DNA of 21,238 nt from Bacilli bacterium (GCA_918219625.1 CAKJXT010000007.1:1-21238); one strand, 5' to 3'; positions 14,830 to 21,152 are shown, counted from the first letter of the stretch. Program-made: numbers and translations. The notes: a model not told the origin generated them from the sequence alone.

Positions 14830-15885
14830 TTATTCTCCTCTTAGTTTTCTGTTTTGATCTTCTGTAATTAATGCTTCTATTACTTTATCTATATCACCAT
14901 TCATTACCCTATCTAGAGCATTTATTGTAAATCCAATTCTATGGTCTGTTACTCTATTTTGTGGGTAATTGTATGTTCTTATTTTTTCTGATCTATCTCC
15001 AGTTCCAATTTTACTTCTTCTTTCTGCGCCTAATTTTTCTTCTTCTTGTTGCCTATAGTAATCATATAGTCTTGTTTGAAGTATTTTAATTGCTTTTTCT
15101 TTGTTCTTTATTTGGCTTCTTTCTGTTTGTGAGTATACAACTATTCCTGTTGGGATATGTGTTAATCTTACTGCTGAGTCTGTTGTGTTTACTCCTTGCC
15201 CACCACAACCTGAAGCTCTTGTAATATCTATTCTTACTTCACTCATATCTAGTTCATAGTCTAGTTCTTCTGCTTCTGGCATTACTAATACAGTAGCTGT
15301 TGATGTATGTACTCTTCCTTGTGTTTCTGTTGCTGGAACTCTTTGTACTCTGTGAGCTCCACTTTCATATTTTAGTTTTGAGTATACATTTTCTCCTTTT
15401 ACCATGAAACTAATTAATGAATATCCCCCTGCTTCTGATCTTTCTTCATCTAGAACTTCTATTTTCCATCCTTCTTTTTCAGCTAACTTTTTATACATTT
15501 CAAATAGATCACCAGCGAATATATTTCCTTCATCTCCACCAGCTGCACCTCTTATTTCAACTATAACATTTTTTCCATCGTTAGGGTCTTTTGGAAGTAG
15601 AATTATTTCTATTTTGCTTTCTAATTCTGCTTTTTCATTATTATATTGTTCTAATTCTTCTTTTGCAAATTCTCCTAATTCTGGATCTTTTACCATTTCT
15701 TCAGCGTCTTCTATATTTGATAATAATTTTTTATATACTTGAAATATTTCATATGCTTCTTTTAGACCGGCTTGTTCTTTTGTAAGTTCTAGTGTTTTTT
15801 TTACATTTGATATATTTTCTGGTTTCATCAATTCTTCATTTAGTTCATTATATCTATTTTCAATATTTTGTAATCTTTCTATCAT
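14830..15885 (-). CDS. prfA: Peptide chain release factor 1
   Basis: 351 residues, the usual RF1 length. RF1 reads UAA and UAG and triggers peptide release on the ribosome. The anticodon-like tripeptide is P-A-T (184-186, in 'RVPATETQGRVHTS'), which marks RF1 rather than RF2, and the catalytic GGQ is at 228-230 in 'SGCGGQGVNTTDSAVRLTHI'. The C-terminal region 'GDRSEKIRTYNYPQNRVTDH' is standard. GGAG lies seven bases before the ATG and a good promoter lies 31 bases before it. The downstream gene prmC modifies Gln230. Confidence 0.97.
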   Translation of the reverse strand: MIERLQNIENRYNELNEELMKPENISNVKKTLELTKEQAGLKEAYEIFQVYKKLLSNIEDAEEMVKDPELGEFAKEELEQYNNEKAELESKIEIILLPKDPNDGKNVIVEIRGAAGGDEGNIFAGDLFEMYKKLAEKEGWKIEVLDEERSEAGGYSLISFMVKGENVYSKLKYESGAHRVQRVPATETQGRVHTSTATVLVMPEAEELDYELDMSEVRIDITRASGCGGQGVNTTDSAVRLTHIPTGIVVYSQTERSQIKNKEKAIKILQTRLYDYYRQQEEEKLGAERRSKIGTGDRSEKIRTYNYPQNRVTDHRIGFTINALDRVMNGDIDKVIEALITEDQNRKLRGE

Positions 15886-15915
15886 AGTCTGTCTCCTTAA
15901 TAAAAATTCTATTAA

Positions 15916-15944
15916 ATTATACTATAATTGTATGTATTTATCAA
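15916..15944 (-). promoter_or_regulatory. Promoter of prfA-prmC
   Basis: Minus strand: TTGATA (15939-15944), 17-bp spacer, TATAAT (15916-15921). Confidence 0.8.
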
Positions 15945-15962
15945 GAAAAAGTTGTTTTTATA

Positions 15963-15991
15963 TAATATTAAAAGGGGAATATTTCCCCTTT
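15963..15991 (-). terminator. Hairpin terminator of the sigma/anti-sigma operon
   Basis: Nine-bp stem AAAGGGGAA (15971-15979) with TTCCCCTTT (15983-15991), three-base loop, followed on the minus strand by TAATATT, so the T tract is poor. It lies about 70 bases beyond the anti-sigma gene; nothing else is visible in that gap. Confidence 0.55.
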
Positions 15992-16063
15992 GTGCATTAT
16001 TAGATTTATATTAAATTGTGGAATCAAGTCTAATACTCATCTATAATGTTATTTATGTAATCA

Positions 16064-17551
16064 CTAAATATCTAAATTTATTTTTGTTCCATCTTCTAGG
16101 ACAGCGTATAGTACTGCAAAACCCTTTTCATCTGGCATTTCTTCAAGATTTTTTACAGGTCCATCAACTTGTATATAAATTGCTGAAGATGTGTTGCCTG
16201 TTTTTACTATATCAGATATTTTTATCATTTTAAGTTTTTTATCATTTGTTACATAAACTACTGAAATATAATTTTCACCTTTGGTAAGTTTTGTTTTATA
16301 GTCTCTTATATGTTCTTCAATTAAGAATGTTGGATTATTCTCTATCTTGGATGTATCCAATGGTTCATATTTGTTATTCTTTATTTCATTTGTGGTTAAG
16401 GTTATGTATAAATTATTTCCACCTTTTATCCATGCACGTGCATATGATGTTCCTGTTAGTACTGTTATTGAACGTGACATATCTGTATATGGGTCTACAG
16501 GTATTTGTGTTTCAGGTACAATTCTATTATACGCACTTTCATATTTACCTTTTGTTTTTATTAATTCCTTAATTGATTCAAGTGTATTATAGTCTTTTTG
16601 TTGAAGTTCTATCTCATTATATATTGGATGAACCCATCCAGGAGCATATAGAAGTATTTTACCATTTATTGTTTCTGGTATATACATATAGAATCCTTCA
16701 AATTGTATTAACATATTTCCATAGTATTTTGAAACGTCAAATTCATCCATTGTTTTAGTTACTTTATTATATCTAAATCTTTCTATATATGCCATTAACT
16801 CTTGGTAATCATCATATTCTCTTGTTTTCATATATGATTCCCATTCACCATTTTTGTTTGTTTTTTTAACCAAATACATTCCTGTAAAATTTGTTTGTTT
16901 TATATTTTTTATATGTGTTTCATCTATAAAGTTATCTATGCTTCTCATTCTTGTAAGCATTTCTATATAATTTTGTAGTTTTGCGATAATTTTCTCTTGA
17001 TCTTGAGTTGTCTCAATTTGATAGTATACTTCATTGGATTTATCATAGAATACCATACTATATCCTTCTTTTGATATATAGAAGTATTTTTCATCATTTA
17101 TTACAATTTTATCGTATTTTTCTTCTTTAATTTCTTTTAATGTATTTATTTTATTATCTTTTAATGGTTTCATCATTTCAACAATATCTACATAGTATCT
17201 ATATGGAACAATGTAATCATTATCTTCAATTCTATTTTCATATTTTAATACATATATATTATTGAATTTATCTTCAGGTAATACATTAAAATCAAAAATA
17301 TGTTCAAAAGTATATTCTCCTTTAATTTCAATTAAGAAGTTATTGTTTACGCTATTGGTTGTTACAGCGTTATCATTAATAATGTATGTAGTTATAAGTA
17401 TTATTGAACATACTGCAACTAGTGATGCCATATAGAACGGCATAAAATAATTTACTTTTTTCTTTTCTTTTATGTTCATTAGTGTTTTATTTATTAATGC
17501 CTGTGAAGGTTTTATTTCGTCTAATGATTTTTTGAATTTTTCATTATTCAT
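16064..17551 (-). CDS. Membrane-anchored anti-sigma-like protein, cognate to the upstream ECF sigma factor
   Basis: 495 residues. A short cytoplasmic N-terminus (about 1-34, 'LDEIKPSQALINKTLMNIKE') precedes one membrane helix (about 35-57) and an extracytoplasmic region of more than 430 residues without a family I can name. The arrangement (ECF sigma gene followed by a single-pass protein) is that of sigma/anti-sigma pairs, in which the N-terminus holds the sigma factor and the outer domain senses a signal. The GTG at 17560 is rejected in favour of the ATG at 17551, eight bases after GGAGG within a full GGAGGTGATC. It overlaps the sigma gene by eight bases (ATGAATAA). The very large sensor part is unusual for this class. 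Confidence 0.65.
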   Translation of the reverse strand: MNNEKFKKSLDEIKPSQALINKTLMNIKEKKKVNYFMPFYMASLVAVCSIILITTYIINDNAVTTNSVNNNFLIEIKGEYTFEHIFDFNVLPEDKFNNIYVLKYENRIEDNDYIVPYRYYVDIVEMMKPLKDNKINTLKEIKEEKYDKIVINDEKYFYISKEGYSMVFYDKSNEVYYQIETTQDQEKIIAKLQNYIEMLTRMRSIDNFIDETHIKNIKQTNFTGMYLVKKTNKNGEWESYMKTREYDDYQELMAYIERFRYNKVTKTMDEFDVSKYYGNMLIQFEGFYMYIPETINGKILLYAPGWVHPIYNEIELQQKDYNTLESIKELIKTKGKYESAYNRIVPETQIPVDPYTDMSRSITVLTGTSYARAWIKGGNNLYITLTTNEIKNNKYEPLDTSKIENNPTFLIEEHIRDYKTKLTKGENYISVVYVTNDKKLKMIKISDIVKTGNTSSAIYIQVDGPVKNLEEMPDEKGFAVLYAVLEDGTKINLDI

Positions 17552-18029
17552 CAAGATCACCTCCCATTATTTCCTTTAACATGGCTCTTGATCGTGATAA
17601 TTGTGATTTCACTGTACCTGTTGTACTTTTTAATATTTTTGCGATTTCTTCCACCTTGTACCCTTCATAATAATGCATGTATATAACTATTCTATATTTT
17701 TCAGGAAGTTTTTTTACACATGAGAATACATAGTCATCTTTTTCATTTTGATATCCAATATTCTCATCTAATTCAACTTCTTTTCTAAATAGACTTTTTC
17801 TATGAATCATTTTGCATTCATTTACTGTTACTCTTATTATCCATGCTTTTTCATGTTCTTGTGATTCAAATTCTTTTTGATTGTTATAGAGTTTCATGAA
17901 TACTTCTTGATATACATCTTCTGCGTCTGCTTTTTTTGAAGTCATAGAATACGCAATTCTGTATACCATATCAGAATAAAGTTCTATTTTTTCTTCAATC
18001 ACTTTATCACTCTCACTTCTAATATGCAT
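17544..18029 (-). CDS. ECF-type RNA polymerase sigma factor
   Basis: 161 residues from the chosen start. Region 2 (about 15-80): 'LYSDMVYRIAYSMTSKKADA', 'EDVYQEVFMKLYNN', 'KAWIIRVTVNECKMIHRK'. Region 4 (about 103-155): 'LPEKYRIVIYMHYYEGYKVE', 'EIAKILKSTTGTVKSQLSRS', a helix-turn-helix for the -35 element. It directs RNA polymerase to a stress regulon. In-frame ATGs at 18071 and 18050 fall in or next to the predicted -10 box, so the ATG at 18029 is preferred although AAGGAG is only two bases away from it. It is coupled to the anti-sigma-like gene by overlap. Which stress it answers to cannot be read from the sequence. Confidence 0.88.
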   Translation of the reverse strand: MHIRSESDKVIEEKIELYSDMVYRIAYSMTSKKADAEDVYQEVFMKLYNNQKEFESQEHEKAWIIRVTVNECKMIHRKSLFRKEVELDENIGYQNEKDDYVFSCVKKLPEKYRIVIYMHYYEGYKVEEIAKILKSTTGTVKSQLSRSRAMLKEIMGGDLDE

Positions 18030-18061
18030 TTCTCCTTCATTTGGTTGCATATTCCATAAAA

Positions 18062-18090
18062 ATAATATCATTTTTTTTATTTTTTTTCAA
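18062..18090 (-). promoter_or_regulatory. Promoter of the ECF sigma operon
   Basis: Minus strand: TTGAAA (18085-18090), 17-bp A-rich spacer ending in TGA, TATTAT (18062-18067), extended -10. It is housekeeping-like. The predicted start of transcription (about 18055) supports translation from the ATG at 18029. Confidence 0.6.
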
Positions 18091-18157
18091 TTATTTTCTA
18101 TTTATGAATGTTTATATTGTGTAAATACGTTCATAATATTTTTGAGGAGTTTTGAAC

Positions 18158-18658
18158 ATGTTTATATATTTTTTAATATTTGTTTTTAAAGTTTTAGAAA
18201 ATACTTTGTCTACTTTACGTATAATTGTTGTTGCGAATGGAAGAAAGTTATTAGGTTCAATATTACAAGGTGTGATTGCTTTAGTCTGGGCTTTTTCCAC
18301 TGGTCTAGTTGTTGTTGATGTTTTAAAAGATCCATTTAAGGTTATCTCTTTCACACTTGGATCTTTAGTTGGTTCTTATATTGGAAGTTTAATTGAGGAA
18401 AAAATTGCGATGGGTACTAATATGCTTACTGCTGTTGTTGATAAGTCTTATAGTTCTAAAGTTGTTAAAGCATTGCGTAAACAAAAGCATGAGGTAATTA
18501 TTTTAAATTGTAAGCGTAAGGATGAGCTTAAGAATGTCTTATTAATAATGGTTAAAAGAAAAAAAAGAAACGATGTTATTAAGTTAATTAACAATATCGA
18601 TTCTAATTCTACTATTATTATTGAAAGTGCTTTTACTTTTGATTATTTTAAACATTAA
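18158..18658 (+). CDS. UPF0316/DUF2179-type membrane protein
   Basis: 166 residues. The N-terminal half (about 1-85) has three membrane helices with 'ENTLSTLRIIVVANGRKLLG' (the UPF0316/DUF5698 pattern), and the C-terminal half (about 85-160) is a soluble DUF2179-like domain ('TAVVDKSYSSKVVKALRKQK', 'HEVIILNCKRKDELKNVLLI'). Biochemical function is not established. The TTG at 18152 is too close to the ribosome site; the ATG at 18158 is eight bases after GAGGAG. It is divergent from the sigma operon. Immediately downstream, 15 bases after the stop, begins the promoter of a small RNA. Confidence 0.85.
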   Translation: MFIYFLIFVFKVLENTLSTLRIIVVANGRKLLGSILQGVIALVWAFSTGLVVVDVLKDPFKVISFTLGSLVGSYIGSLIEEKIAMGTNMLTAVVDKSYSSKVVKALRKQKHEVIILNCKRKDELKNVLLIMVKRKKRNDVIKLINNIDSNSTIIIESAFTFDYFKH

Positions 18659-18672
18659 TTTTTAGTAAATTA

Positions 18673-18701
18673 TTGATTATTTATCTTTTTTATGTTAAAA
18701 T
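18673..18701 (+). promoter_or_regulatory. Promoter of the plus-strand small RNA
   Basis: TTGATT (18673-18678), 17-bp spacer ending in TGT, TAAAAT (18696-18701), extended -10; same layout as 2401-2429 and 4145-4173. Expected start of transcription is about 18708. Confidence 0.6.
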
Positions 18702-18730
18702 GTGTTTAGTGAAGAAAAACTTCATATAAT

Positions 18731-18772
18731 AAAAAAGGATATGTCTGAAGTCGTGTTCAGATGTATTCCTTT
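18731..18772 (-). terminator. Putative terminator of the toxin-like mRNA
   Basis: Read on the minus strand, the arms GGAATACATCTGAA and TTCAGACATATCC pair around a six-base loop (one bulge), followed by six T residues (18731-18736). It would end the peptide mRNA at about 18731. The same DNA is hairpin 2 of the plus-strand RNA. Confidence 0.5.
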
Positions 18773-18782
18773 CGTTGGGTTT

Positions 18783-18822
18783 ACATCTGAAATCAACATT
18801 AGTTGAAATCAGATGTTTTTTT
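18783..18822 (+). terminator. Intrinsic terminator of the plus-strand small RNA
   Basis: ACATCTGA (18783-18790) pairs with TCAGATGT (18809-18816), a 2x2 AA/AA internal loop, then TCAAC (18793-18797) with GTTGA (18802-18806) and an ATTA loop, followed by seven T (18816-18822). The T run ends inside the stop codon of the convergent peptide ORF. Confidence 0.85.
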
Positions 18823-18898
18823 ATTTAAATAATAATTTTATTACTATTATAAATAACAGTAGTATTATTGTAAAATAAGATTTTTCTCTTTTGGTCAA
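18821..18898 (-). CDS. Small hydrophobic peptide, candidate type I toxin (25 aa)
   Basis: 25 residues: a basic head MTKREKS, then a hydrophobic run YFTIILLLFIIVI and a basic end KLLFK, i.e. one membrane span with positive flanks. Type I toxins of Gram-positive bacteria are small peptides of this type that damage or condense at the membrane. The start is TTG with AGGTGG six bases upstream, the same start and ribosome-site pairing used by the LTA synthase gene of this window. An in-frame GTG at 18916 would give 31 residues but has no ribosome site. The site itself is paired in a hairpin (18908-18937). The gene has a strong promoter, no neighbour in its transcript and a convergent antisense RNA. 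No homology can be claimed by eye; the ORF is short and could be chance, but every expression signal is present. Confidence 0.5.
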   Translation of the reverse strand: MTKREKSYFTIILLLFIIVIKLLFK

Positions 18899-18907
18899 AT
18901 ACCACCA

Positions 18908-18937
18908 CCTTTCCACTATTCAAGCATATTGGAAAGG
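18908..18937 (-). promoter_or_regulatory. Hairpin sequestering the toxin-like ORF's ribosome site
   Basis: CCTTTCC and GGAAAGG form a perfect seven-bp stem with a 16-base loop. The 3' arm contains the AGG of the ribosome site AGGTGG, so translation of the 18898 ORF would be low in this fold. The CC at the 5' arm's start also belongs to a competing hairpin with GGAT at the very 5' end of the RNA (18936-18962), which could release the site. Confidence 0.6.
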
Positions 18938-18969
18938 AATCATCTGATTTTCAGGCATATCCTAATATA

Positions 18970-18998
18970 ATTATAACTTGTAATTAATTTATAGTCAA
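18970..18998 (-). promoter_or_regulatory. Strong promoter of the toxin-like mRNA
   Basis: Minus strand: TTGACT (18993-18998), 17-bp spacer, TATAAT (18970-18975), one of the best matches in the window. Expected start of transcription is about 18963, giving a leader of about 65 nt before the TTG start at 18898 and an RNA of about 230 nt. Confidence 0.8.
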
Positions 18999-19018
18999 TT
19001 ATTTTTCTTAATTATGTG

Positions 19019-19702
19019 TTAATTTTCTTTTATTTTGCTTATTACGTAATCATATAATTTTTTATTGATTTCTTCTATTGTTTTGATTCTGCTTCCTTCA
19101 TTGCATTCTACTGTGAAGAAATCATATTTTTTAGCTACTTCTATGAACGCATTTTCTGCATTTCTTAGGTGTCTTTCATCTTTTTCATTTTGGTCTGGAG
19201 CTTCTTCTCTATTCTTTTTAAGTTCTAATGAGCATTCAAATGGCATATGTAGGAACAAACCTATTTCTGGCCTTGGTAAATTTAATAGTTTGAATTCTAG
19301 CGTTTCTAGCCATTCATACATTTCATTTCTTTCTTTTTCATCTTCTATTTTTCCACCTTGGTGTGCCATATTGGAGTATACATATCTATCTAGTATTACA
19401 TTTACTCCATTATCAAGTAAGAAATTTATTTTATTTATGTTATATAGTCTATCTGCTGCATAGTATAAAGCTGAAACTTTAGGGTCTACATTAGGAGCTC
19501 CTTCTTCAAACCATCCTTCGCATATATAACTTTTTCCTAAGTATGGTCCACCTACTATTTTTCCTGTAGGACTATTGTAGTTTGGAAAACCAAATTTTTC
19601 TATTCTAATGTTTTCTTTTTTTAATTTTTCAATAAGTAAATTTGATTGTGTTTCTTTTCCAGAACAGTCTGTTCCTTCTATTACTATTAATTTACCTTTC
19701 AT
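19019..19702 (-). CDS. tmk: Thymidylate kinase
   Basis: 227 residues. It phosphorylates dTMP to dTDP with ATP. The P-loop is 'GTDCSGKET' (10-18), the DRY motif is Asp105-Arg106-Tyr107 in 'ILDRYVYSNMAHQG', and a lid-like stretch 'KKNREEAPDQNEKDERHLRN' follows. The P-loop differs from the usual G-x-D-G-x-G-K-(T/S/G)-T with Cys13 and Glu17. The ribosome site AAGGAG is made by the last codons of dfrA, and the genes overlap by four bases (ATGA). It is the last gene of the thyA-dfrA-tmk operon; no clear terminator hairpin follows. Confidence 0.93.
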   Translation of the reverse strand: MKGKLIVIEGTDCSGKETQSNLLIEKLKKENIRIEKFGFPNYNSPTGKIVGGPYLGKSYICEGWFEEGAPNVDPKVSALYYAADRLYNINKINFLLDNGVNVILDRYVYSNMAHQGGKIEDEKERNEMYEWLETLEFKLLNLPRPEIGLFLHMPFECSLELKKNREEAPDQNEKDERHLRNAENAFIEVAKKYDFFTVECNEGSRIKTIEEINKKLYDYVISKIKEN

Positions 19703-20187
19703 ATTTTTCTCCTTTTATATAGTACGTGTTTATAACTTATACCATTATCTTTATTTTGTCCTACTATTTCTTTTTCGTATTCTCCTTTATCAAATTGTGG
19801 AAAGTATACTTGTGCATCGTCACATGTAGCGGCTACTTCTGTTAAATATATTTTATCTGCTATATTAATGAATTGACTATATATAGATGCCCCACCTATT
19901 ATAAATACTTCTTCTTCTGTATTTTTATAGTCTTCTAAGAAAGCCTCTATTGAATTATATATTACTACTTCTTTCGGATAATCTTCATCCATATCTGTAA
20001 TTACAATATTTGTTCTATTTGGTAAAACTTTAGGTAGCGACCAAAAAGTATTTCTTCCCATTAAAACTGTTTTACCTGTTGTTACACTCTTAAAGAATTT
20101 TAAATCATTAGGTAAGTGCCATATTAAATCATTATTTTTTCCTAGTTCATTATTCTCTCCTATGGCTGCTATTATCGATATTTTCAT
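19699..20187 (-). CDS. dfrA: Dihydrofolate reductase
   Basis: 162 residues, standard DHFR length. It reduces dihydrofolate, the by-product of ThyA, to tetrahydrofolate with NADPH. Signatures: 'ISIIAAIGENNELGKNNDLI', 'WHLPNDLKFFK' with the catalytic acidic residue Asp28, 'TVLMGRNTFWSLP' and 'PNRTNIVIT' (NADPH binding), 'EEVFIIGGASIYSQF'. GGAGG lies five bases before the ATG. It is nine bases downstream of thyA and overlaps tmk. Confidence 0.96.
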   Translation of the reverse strand: MKISIIAAIGENNELGKNNDLIWHLPNDLKFFKSVTTGKTVLMGRNTFWSLPKVLPNRTNIVITDMDEDYPKEVVIYNSIEAFLEDYKNTEEEVFIIGGASIYSQFINIADKIYLTEVAATCDDAQVYFPQFDKGEYEKEIVGQNKDNGISYKHVLYKRRKI

Positions 20188-20196
20188 ATTTACCTC

Positions 20197-21096
20197 CTAT
20201 TGCGCTATTGGAAATTCAATTTTTCCATGATGCTTATAATTCAGAATTTTAATATCTTTTAATTCTTTTGAGTTGTCTATTTCAAAGAAATCTTTTACTT
20301 CTGGATTTATCCATAATTCAGGTGCTGGTAAATCTTCGAGTGTTTCAAATCTTTTTATTTGTTCTTTGATTCCTTCTAATTGATTAACATAAATATGTGC
20401 ATCTTTAATCGACCAGTTAAGTGTTCCTGGTTTTAATCCTGTACAATGAGCAATTAGATTAACTAATGTTGCGTATTGTGTTACATTAAATGGTAGTCCA
20501 AGTGGTACATCGCAACTTCTTTGGTGAACAAGACAGTTTAGTTTTCCATCTGTTACATCCCATTCACTGCTCCATACGCATGATGGAAGTACAGCGGTAT
20601 CTAAAAATTCATCCTGCCATAAACTCATTACCATTCTTCTATCTGTTGGATTGTTTTTTATTTTTTCTATTAATTTTTGCGTCAATTGGTATCTTTTTAC
20701 TATGTATCCATATGCTGTTCCAATTGTATGTGCAAATTCTTTATCAAATTGTTTTTCTATTTGTTTTTTTACTAATTTTCCATCTTCGAATACCATTTGA
20801 TTTGCTCTCCAAATGCCATTTTCGTCGATTTCCCATTCATTCCAGATTTTGTTGCCTCTTTCTTGTAACCATCTTACATCATTTGATTGTGCTTGATATA
20901 TCCACAATATTTCTGTTATTGCATTTTTGAAAAAAAGTTGTTTTGTTGTTAATACTGGAAATTCTTCACTTAAATCAAAACTGAATCCATAGTATGGAAT
21001 TTTTATTGTATCCACACCTGTTCTATTTTGAACTTGAACTCCACTATCAATAATTTTTTTACATAAAGCAATGTATTCTTTATCCCATTTTGCCAT
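20197..21096 (-). CDS. thyA: Thymidylate synthase ThyA
   Basis: 299 residues. It methylates dUMP to dTMP using methylene-tetrahydrofolate. Signatures: 'NRTGVDT' (24-30, phosphate-binding Arg25), 'FPVLTTKQLFFKNAITEILW', the nucleophile Cys173 in 'AVLPSCVWSSEWDV', 'HQRSCDVPLGLPFN' with Arg193-Ser194 and Asp196, and 'DAHIYVNQ'. The catalytic loop is unusual: most ThyA proteins have P-C-H, here it is S-C-V. Length is between the short (264) and long (316) forms. AGGAGG lies upstream of the ATG with a promoter behind it. First gene of the thyA-dfrA-tmk operon. Confidence 0.96.
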   Translation of the reverse strand: MAKWDKEYIALCKKIIDSGVQVQNRTGVDTIKIPYYGFSFDLSEEFPVLTTKQLFFKNAITEILWIYQAQSNDVRWLQERGNKIWNEWEIDENGIWRANQMVFEDGKLVKKQIEKQFDKEFAHTIGTAYGYIVKRYQLTQKLIEKIKNNPTDRRMVMSLWQDEFLDTAVLPSCVWSSEWDVTDGKLNCLVHQRSCDVPLGLPFNVTQYATLVNLIAHCTGLKPGTLNWSIKDAHIYVNQLEGIKEQIKRFETLEDLPAPELWINPEVKDFFEIDNSKELKDIKILNYKHHGKIEFPIAQ

Positions 21097-21123
21097 ATTT
21101 AACCCTCCTACTATACTATAATA

Positions 21124-21152
21124 ATTATATCAATAACAAATGTTTGTGTAAA
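21124..21152 (-). promoter_or_regulatory. Promoter of the thyA-dfrA-tmk operon
   Basis: Minus strand: TTTACA (21147-21152), 17-bp spacer ending in TGA, TATAAT (21124-21129), an extended -10. Confidence 0.75.

Larger units (their letters stand above)
18708..18822 (+). ncRNA. Candidate antisense antitoxin RNA (about 115 nt)
   Basis: A promoter and a strong terminator bracket about 115 nt with no convincing ORF. Three hairpins can be drawn: a small one at 18710-18724 (TGAAG/CTTCA), a long one at 18734-18772 (paired arms around TCTGAA/TTCAGA, one bulged base), and the terminator at 18783-18816. About 90 nt of it are antisense to the 3' untranslated part of the convergent peptide mRNA (18731-18963). 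A second complementarity exists: AAAGGATATGTCTGA (18734-18748) can pair, with two mismatches and two G-U pairs, to the 5' part of that mRNA (18933-18947). Both are properties of type I antitoxin RNAs such as RatA, SR4 or RNA II of pAD1. A 21-codon ORF from 18741 exists but its ribosome site is too close. The role is inferred. Confidence 0.6.

Noticed and set aside
15404..15785. Plus-strand ORFs opposite prfA
   Set aside because: They are shadows of the prfA coding strand; RF1 is unambiguous there.
18112..18354. 80-codon minus ORF opposite the UPF0316 gene
   Set aside because: No ribosome site or family features; it is antisense to a recognisable membrane protein gene.
18741..18806. 21-codon ORF starting MSEVVF in the plus-strand small RNA, and a 12-codon ORF starting MPENQM (from 18958) in the minus RNA, both with I-P-F
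   Set aside because: Both lie in the duplicated RNA hairpin domain, the ribosome site is only one to two bases from the ATG or the leader is about five bases, and the shared residues follow from the RNA duplication. They are more likely structure than peptides.
18821..18958. Reading the minus RNA as one 45-codon ORF with an internal TGA recoded to Trp or selenocysteine
   Set aside because: TGA is an ordinary stop elsewhere in the window (for example the deacetylase gene), no selenocysteine element is visible, and the downstream part has its own ribosome site and TTG start.
18708..18975. The inverted GGATATG repeats as ends of a small non-autonomous transposon (MITE)
   Set aside because: No target-site duplication is visible and each repeat sits just after a well-formed promoter, which suits convergent RNA genes better. 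A genome-wide repeat search could reopen this.
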